Shown here one piece after another: positions 7,081 through 11,442 of a stretch of 11,442 nt of DNA. Below the pieces are notes generated by a model. That model was not told where the DNA came from, did no database searches, and saw only the letters and a list, made by a program, of their open reading frames with translations. A program made the translations under genes and the position numbers. The stretch is from Bizionia sp. (lineage in GTDB: Bacteria; Bacteroidota; Bacteroidia; Flavobacteriales; Flavobacteriaceae): assembly GCA_018067115.1 (NCBI GenBank), contig JAGPVI010000081.1:1-11442 (forward strand), read 5' to 3'. How positions within the stretch are numbered: the first letter of the stretch is position 1; each line of letters starts with the position of its first letter.

Positions 7081-8187
7081 TTATAATCTAATTCCTATTC
7101 CAAATTCTACACCTTCAGCCTTTGCCCCATGCGATTTTAAAGTAATCGCACCGTACACCTTATCACCGAAATACCGTTTTAAACCTATTCTATTATATAC
7201 GCGACCTTCAAAATCGTAAGGATAATACACATAATACCCCAATTGTGTAATTACCGATATCTTATTAATAAATAACTCGTGACCCACAAAAACACCTACA
7301 CGTTTATAATCTTCATTACCAGAAACATTATCCTCTGGAAATGCAATAGAGTAATACGTAATTAATTCTTTAAGAAAGGTAGAAAAGAAGATATCGGTTC
7401 CTGCATGAAAAGCCGATTTCCTGTTAATGCGTTTGTCTGCATACGCAGAGACAATATAAAAAGGATACTGCCCCATATTATTAACATCACTCTCGTTAAC
7501 TCCAGCTCTAAAAGCTATATTATAATGTATTTTTTCAGTGAATTTTTTGCCTTCAGTCGATGCGATATATTCGGGTTGCTTGTCGTAACCAATCATATAA
7601 TTAGCACCCACTGTAAACACAAAAGAATTGGTAGAATTATTTGGCGCTTTAAAATTAGCATTAGAATAGTGAATAATAGAAATCCCCGCTTGTACCCCTA
7701 AACCTTTATATATATTCTGCTTATCGTAATTTAGCATAATATAGGTTGAACTCAATAAATCTGAGCCATACGCACTGTTGCGATAGTTGGTTTCTTTGTC
7801 GTAAGGGTTTGTGGCATATGCCAAACCTTGGGCAATTCTAAACTTTAAATTTCGCTTTAAAAAGTAAAAATTGAAATGCGCATAGAGCCCGTAAGCGTCT
7901 CCTAAATATTCGTTTTTTAAATCTTGATACGTTAGAGACACCCCGTAATCTGGATAATTATAACGACTTTCCCACGCATTTTGCCCAAACGTTTTCTGGT
8001 TATAACTTAATATAAACCCTGTAGGATGATCGGTAATTAAATGAGCAATGTCCGGATTGTGTTCTAAAATAGTACCATAAAACGCATTCACATCTATGGT
8101 AAACGGATTTTTAACGTCTTGAGAAAATCCATAAAAACAATGCAGTGTAAAGAAGACACCTATAATATACCTCATTCTATTGTTCAA
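7081..8187 (-). CDS. Acyloxyacyl hydrolase / PagL-like lipid A 3-O-deacylase, outer membrane barrel (368 aa)
   Basis: A signal peptide (about 1-22, ending GFSQ) leads into a protein rich in alternating aromatic/polar strands that ends in GIGIRL, as expected for an outer-membrane beta-barrel. The stretch IIHYSNAN (171-178) carries the PagL catalytic H-x-S-N motif, here H173, S175 and N176. PagL removes the 3-O-linked acyl chain of lipid A. The residue at the spacing of the PagL catalytic Glu (14 after His) is N187, so the triad is incomplete or arranged differently. At 368 aa it is about twice the length of classical PagL and has a C-terminal half (about 215-368) that I cannot assign. An alternative start is M5 (8175). 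A near-consensus -7 box, TACTTTTA at 8203-8196, would leave a 3-15 nt leader. Function as lipid A deacylase is a family inference. Confidence 0.75.
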   Translation of the reverse strand: MNNRMRYIIGVFFTLHCFYGFSQDVKNPFTIDVNAFYGTILEHNPDIAHLITDHPTGFILSYNQKTFGQNAWESRYNYPDYGVSLTYQDLKNEYLGDAYGLYAHFNFYFLKRNLKFRIAQGLAYATNPYDKETNYRNSAYGSDLLSSTYIMLNYDKQNIYKGLGVQAGISIIHYSNANFKAPNNSTNSFVFTVGANYMIGYDKQPEYIASTEGKKFTEKIHYNIAFRAGVNESDVNNMGQYPFYIVSAYADKRINRKSAFHAGTDIFFSTFLKELITYYSIAFPEDNVSGNEDYKRVGVFVGHELFINKISVITQLGYYVYYPYDFEGRVYNRIGLKRYFGDKVYGAITLKSHGAKAEGVEFGIGIRL

Positions 8188-8314
8188 TTAGCCTGTAAAA
8201 GTAAGCGAATTCCTAAAATAGTTGAGAAGCAATCGCTTTTATATTATCACTCGTTCCCATAGAATAATAATGAAGCACCGAAATCCTGGCCTCTTTAAGT
8301 GCTTTAGACTGCTA

Positions 8315-10894
8315 TTATGCCGAATTTCGGCTTGCATTAATATTTCCAAAAAGCGAACGCATCACTATTTGTTCAAAAATTTTAATTTGTTCTTCATCCC
8401 TAACCTCTGCTTTTTCCAATTCTTGAATTTTTTTTAAGGCGTATTGCTGAATGGTTAATAATGGTAAAACTATAGATTCACGAATGCTTATTGACGCTTT
8501 TCCTGCAGGCTCTTCTTGCATTAATTCTGAATAATCGGTCAGTTTTAAAATTAATGCTTTCGATATTTTATATTCCTCGTAGATAATCGTCCAAAAAGCG
8601 CCATAATCAGGATCTTCTGCCATATATTTAGTCAGGTCGAAAAATGATTTAGACAGCGACATCATACTATTTTCTATAAGCGTTCTAAAGAAGTTAGATG
8701 TTTTATACAACTGTTTTACCTTCTCAAATTCTCCGGCATCATCATAACATTTTAAAGCGGTGCCCACTCCAAAAAAACCGGGTACATTCTGTTTTAACTG
8801 ACTCCAAGACCCCACAAAAGGAATCGCTCTTAAATCCTCAAAAATTAAGCCTTCACTCTTTCCGCGTTTCGATGGCCTGCTTCCAATATTAGTTTTCGCA
8901 TAATATTTAAGGGTACTCATATGCTCTAAATACGGAATAAATTTAGGGTGATTTTTAAAATTCACATACGCTTCATAACTCAACTTCGATAATTTATCCA
9001 TAACGGCAACATTGTCTTGCGTCATACTCAAATCGCTATCGTTTAACCTATTGTAAACCCCAGAACTTATTAATTGTTCTAGGTTATATTGCGAGGAATC
9101 TAAGGTTCCAAAGTTAGAACTTATTGTTTGTCCTTGAATCGTTAACTGCACTTCTTTATCTTCAATTTTAGGTCCTAAAGAGGCATAAAAATTATGCGTT
9201 TTCCCACCTCCTCGTGCTGGTGGCCCTCCGCGACCATCAAAAAATATAACGGTAATATTGTGTGCTCGAGATACGGAAGTTAGGCGTTCTTTAGCTTTAT
9301 AAATCGCCCAGTTTGCCGTTAAATAACCGCCATCTTTTGTACCGTCGCTAAAGCCCAACATAATGGTTTGCTTATTGTCACGCTGCTCTAAATGCGCACG
9401 GTATTCTGGATTTGTATACAATTCTTCCATTACCAAATGTGCGTTTTCTAAATCGGTAATGGTTTCGAAAAGCGGCCCAATATCTACCGATAATTCTTCT
9501 TGAAAAGCAACCAATTTTAACATTGCAAATACTTGCATTACATTTAAAGTGGTTTGGTTATTACTAATAATATAACGATTTGCAGCACGCTCCCCATTAT
9601 TTTCTTGAATCGTTTTTATAACTTCAATGGTGCGCAACGTTTTTAATGTGTCTTCATCTTTTAAGAGCGATAAATCTATTTTACCTTTAACTTTAGATAA
9701 AATAGCCACTTGCTCTTTCACTGATAGCGATAAATAATTTTCAGAAAAAATAGCACTCCCACTTTCAATTACTACCGTTACCATTTCTGTAAACACCTTG
9801 TCGTGAGCACGGCTGTCCTGACGAATATCTAAACTCGAAAAATGAAACCCAAAGAGGTGAATTTTATTTAACAGACTGGTAATATCGGCCACGTATAAAC
9901 CTTGGTGCGTCTTTTCTACACTATATTTAATTGCTTGTAATTCTGAAACAAAATAGTCTAATGTAAACGACGATGGTTCATTTAAAATCATACTGTATAA
10001 TTCTGATTCTAAGTTTTGAACGCGCTCTTCTACACCATCAAAAGTAAGTTTTCGTTTTAGAGCACGAACGTCTTTATGGTAATTTTTAATGATGGTTTCT
10101 TTAAGTCTATTCGCTACTTTTAAGGTTATTTCAGGAGTAACAAACGGATTTCCGTCGCGGTCGCCTCCTGGCCAAAACCCTATATTTATAATATCGTTAT
10201 TAATGTGTTTACCATCAAAAATATTTTGCTGAATATAATCGTAAATAGATCCAAAAGAATAATAAAACACATTCTCTAGGTACCAAATTAAACTTACAGC
10301 CTCATCGTAAGGCGACGGTTTTTCGTGTTTAAAAAATGGTGTTTTACCCAATTGTGCTAATAATTCGTGAATCCGTAATAAGTCGTTGGCCTTAATCGCA
10401 TTCGTTAAATCGGTAATAATCCCTAAAACCGCACCCGGATAAAATTGCGTGGGGTGAGCGGTGAGTACAATACGCACCTTAAAATCTTCTAAATAGGCTT
10501 GTAGTTTATCTAACTTCTTTTCTGCAGCTGCCGATTCTTTTAAACTACGAAGCGTACCAATACCATCCATATTATTTACAACCGAAAACGCAGCATCTTC
10601 AATAGCATCAAACAACACCACCTGACGTTCTATATACTGAATAAATCGAAATAATAAATTCACCTGACTGGTCGTATTTCTTTTTCCTTGATAACTAGAA
10701 AAGAAGGTTTCCACAATAGTTGTAGGGTTATCGCCATTTTCAAAACCCTTTTTACACGTATCGTAAAACAACGGCAATAAAACTCCCGTTTTGGTCACCG
10801 CATCGAAAGGCAAAGTCATAAATATGCTGTTATAAATTTGATATTTAGAAAGCACATTCTGATTAAATCGTGTTAATTTAGGCTGAACAGACAT
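8315..10894 (-). CDS. ppc: Phosphoenolpyruvate carboxylase (859 aa)
   Basis: PEP carboxylase makes oxaloacetate from PEP and bicarbonate, refilling the TCA cycle. Seen in order: TAHPTQ (145-150, catalytic H147), GGDRDGNP (243-250), LDIRQDS (355-361), FSDGTKDGG (515-523, K520), the glycine-rich active-site loop RGGPPARGGG (555-564, R555 and R561), RPSKR (673-677), RAIPFVGSW (689-697) and the C-terminal RNSA (856-859). Length is close to the 883 aa of E. coli. Differences from that enzyme: D553 replaces the His before GRGG, PPA replaces SIG in the loop, and the C-terminus is RNSA rather than RNTG. The Arg and Asn of the aspartate-inhibition site (R561, N857) are kept. It is monocistronic; the only promoter hint is TAACTTTA at 10926-10919, one mismatch from TAnnTTTG. 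No clear terminator follows. Confidence 0.97.
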   Translation of the reverse strand: MSVQPKLTRFNQNVLSKYQIYNSIFMTLPFDAVTKTGVLLPLFYDTCKKGFENGDNPTTIVETFFSSYQGKRNTTSQVNLLFRFIQYIERQVVLFDAIEDAAFSVVNNMDGIGTLRSLKESAAAEKKLDKLQAYLEDFKVRIVLTAHPTQFYPGAVLGIITDLTNAIKANDLLRIHELLAQLGKTPFFKHEKPSPYDEAVSLIWYLENVFYYSFGSIYDYIQQNIFDGKHINNDIINIGFWPGGDRDGNPFVTPEITLKVANRLKETIIKNYHKDVRALKRKLTFDGVEERVQNLESELYSMILNEPSSFTLDYFVSELQAIKYSVEKTHQGLYVADITSLLNKIHLFGFHFSSLDIRQDSRAHDKVFTEMVTVVIESGSAIFSENYLSLSVKEQVAILSKVKGKIDLSLLKDEDTLKTLRTIEVIKTIQENNGERAANRYIISNNQTTLNVMQVFAMLKLVAFQEELSVDIGPLFETITDLENAHLVMEELYTNPEYRAHLEQRDNKQTIMLGFSDGTKDGGYLTANWAIYKAKERLTSVSRAHNITVIFFDGRGGPPARGGGKTHNFYASLGPKIEDKEVQLTIQGQTISSNFGTLDSSQYNLEQLISSGVYNRLNDSDLSMTQDNVAVMDKLSKLSYEAYVNFKNHPKFIPYLEHMSTLKYYAKTNIGSRPSKRGKSEGLIFEDLRAIPFVGSWSQLKQNVPGFFGVGTALKCYDDAGEFEKVKQLYKTSNFFRTLIENSMMSLSKSFFDLTKYMAEDPDYGAFWTIIYEEYKISKALILKLTDYSELMQEEPAGKASISIRESIVLPLLTIQQYALKKIQELEKAEVRDEEQIKIFEQIVMRSLFGNINASRNSA

Positions 10895-10918
10895 AGTTAG
10901 TTTTTTAAGGAGTTTATT

Positions 10919-10926
10919 TAAAGTTA
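10919..10926 (-). promoter_or_regulatory. Possible ppc -7 box (one mismatch)
   Basis: The minus strand reads TAACTTTA, differing from TAnnTTTG only in the last base, 25 nt upstream of the ppc ATG. No -33 element is obvious. This is the best candidate in the spacer, but such AT-rich octamers arise easily by chance. Confidence 0.3.
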
Positions 10927-11078
10927 ATGAATAAGCACATACTATTACGGTAATACTCTACAATTCATAAAAATATAATTATGATACTAATTACGTGATT
11001 TGACACATTAAAGGCTATAAAACACTGTATTCTATACCAAATTAAAGTGTTAACGACTTTTTAACGCCAAGTTGAGAC
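10927..11078. other. AT-rich divergent spacer between ppc and metK
   Basis: I see no coding frame or RNA gene here. The hexamer TTAACG occurs twice close together (within 11050-11066), which could be chance or part of an operator. The metK promoter follows directly. Confidence 0.4.
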
Positions 11079-11105
11079 TTGAATTATTTAAATTTTGTAT
11101 TTTTG
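11079..11105 (+). promoter_or_regulatory. metK promoter
   Basis: TATTTTTG at 11098-11105 is an exact TAnnTTTG box. A TTG at 11079-11081 lies 16 nt upstream, and another at 11072-11074 lies 23 nt upstream. The predicted RNA start near 11110-11112 falls just before the riboswitch, so the whole aptamer would be transcribed. Confidence 0.65.
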
Positions 11106-11119
11106 ATGCTTCAAATGAA

Positions 11120-11171
11120 ACGAGGAAGGATTTGACTGATTGCAACCTCTTAAAAAAATGCTAAAGGCAGT
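11120..11171 (+). ncRNA. SAM-II riboswitch aptamer (SAM_alpha class) upstream of metK
   Basis: The leader shows the SAM-II pseudoknot layout. P1 is GAGG (11122-11125) with CCTC (11146-11149). The conserved loop GATTTGAC (11129-11136) runs to TTGCAA (ends 11145), and the conserved GCTAAA lies at 11160-11165. The pseudoknot helix pairs ACTG (11135-11138) with CAGT (11168-11171). This matches the known order (GAUUU-AAC, UUGCAA, GCUAAA) that binds S-adenosylmethionine. The downstream gene makes SAM, so feedback repression is the expected role. SAM-V has a very similar core and is the main alternative. Assigned by motif recall, not by a covariance search. Confidence 0.87.
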
Positions 11172-11176
11172 GTAAG

Positions 11177-11201
11177 CTTCCTTAGACGTTTTCGTCAAAT
11201 C
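11177..11201 (+). promoter_or_regulatory. Candidate expression platform of the metK riboswitch
   Basis: CTTCCT (11177-11182) is complementary to AGGAAG (11123-11128) of P1, and GTCAAATC (11194-11201) is complementary over 8 of 8 bases to the aptamer core GATTTGAC (11129-11136). The second stretch can also join a local hairpin, GACG-TTTT-CGTC (11185-11196). These alternatives would break the aptamer and could be the ligand-free state. No T-run or Shine-Dalgarno site is present, so the output (translation start access or RNA stability) is uncertain. Confidence 0.5.
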
Positions 11202-11224
11202 TTCTGACAAAAAATAATAGAAAA

Positions 11225-11442
11225 ATGGCATATTTATTTACTTCGGAAAGTGTTTCTGAAGGACACCCAGACAAAGTAGCAGATCAAATTAGTGATGCAT
11301 TAATAGATAATTTTCTTGCATTCGACAAGGATTCTAAGGTGGCTTGCGAAACGCTAGTGACCACAGGGCAAGTTGTTTTGGCGGGAGAAGTAAAATCTAA
11401 CACTTACTTAGACGTACAAAAAATTGCAAGAGATACCATTAA
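11225..11442 (+). CDS. metK: S-adenosylmethionine synthetase, N-terminal part (first 72 codons)
   Basis: MetK joins methionine and ATP to make S-adenosylmethionine. The visible residues begin MAYLFTSESVSEGHPDK: the ESVSEGHPDK motif holds catalytic H14 and Mg-binding D16, followed by DQISDALID (20-28), CETLVTTGQV (41-50) and AGE (53-55). All fit the N-terminal domain of the family, which is normally about 385-420 aa; the rest lies beyond the window, so this is a cut by the window edge and not a truncation. The start is set by the family N-terminus. There is no Shine-Dalgarno, but an A-rich stretch precedes the ATG, as is usual in Bacteroidota. It lies 53 nt after a SAM-II type riboswitch and is likely repressed by its own product. 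Confidence 0.96.
   Translation, partial: MAYLFTSESVSEGHPDKVADQISDALIDNFLAFDKDSKVACETLVTTGQVVLAGEVKSNTYLDVQKIARDTI

Noticed and set aside
8273..8304. Inverted repeat AAGCAC / GTGCTT after ppc as a terminator
   Set aside because: Only a 6-bp stem with a 20-nt loop and no T-run after it on the minus strand.
8319..8331. Palindrome GCCGAA-T-TTCGGC at the ppc 3' end
   Set aside because: It encodes the conserved C-terminal residues, has a one-base loop and no following T-run, so it is probably coincidental.
8222..8437. Rightward open frame overlapping the 3' end of ppc
   Set aside because: Composition is unlike a real protein, it overlaps a clear gene in antisense, and it has no promoter or family match.
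1..11442. Mobile elements, CRISPR arrays, phage or defence genes
   Set aside because: No transposase, integrase, spaced direct repeats or known defence domains are present; the genes are core metabolism, envelope and motility.

Overview
The window comes from a member of the Bacteroidota, most likely the Flavobacteriaceae. The support is low GC, the bacteroidete promoter box TAnnTTTG in front of several genes, no obvious Shine-Dalgarno sites, a gliding-motility ATPase (GldA), a GIN-domain lipoprotein and an aromatic operon built around a DAHP synthase/chorismate mutase fusion. I cannot name the genus.

Positions 1-5180 are one leftward unit. From its promoter outward it holds a promoter box (5171-5178), a previously unlisted 25-codon leader peptide (5055-5132), an attenuator-type terminator (5000-5026), pheA, a PLP aminotransferase, tyrA, the DAHP synthase/chorismate mutase fusion, and rsgA. 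pheA, the aminotransferase and tyrA are coupled by TAATG and ATGA overlaps. Together they supply the entry step to the shikimate route plus every step from chorismate to Phe and Tyr. The leader peptide has Tyr-Phe-Ser-Trp-Tyr-Tyr-Phe-Phe-Phe at residues 8-16. The RNA around it folds into a full set of competing segments (1:2, 2:3, 3:4), with an 11-of-12 antiterminator match. This is the strongest finding: ribosome-mediated attenuation that senses Phe and Tyr, with one Trp codon.

Positions 5179-6309 hold an AT-rich divergent spacer and the rightward gldA, whose own promoter box fixes the start at 5416. Positions 6332-8187 hold two leftward envelope genes 5 nt apart: a PagL-like lipid A deacylase/acyloxyacyl hydrolase barrel and a GIN-domain (DUF2807) lipoprotein. 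Positions 8315-10894 hold a leftward ppc (PEP carboxylase, making oxaloacetate) with several departures from the E. coli consensus.

Positions 10895-11442 are a divergent spacer and the rightward metK, cut by the window end. metK is preceded by a promoter and an RNA that matches the SAM-II riboswitch core. Its downstream sequence carries two stretches perfectly complementary to the aptamer, which suggests a switch different from the usual Shine-Dalgarno sequestration. The window thus contains two RNA-based amino-acid or metabolite sensors, one ribosome-dependent and one ligand-dependent, controlling otherwise ordinary core metabolism.
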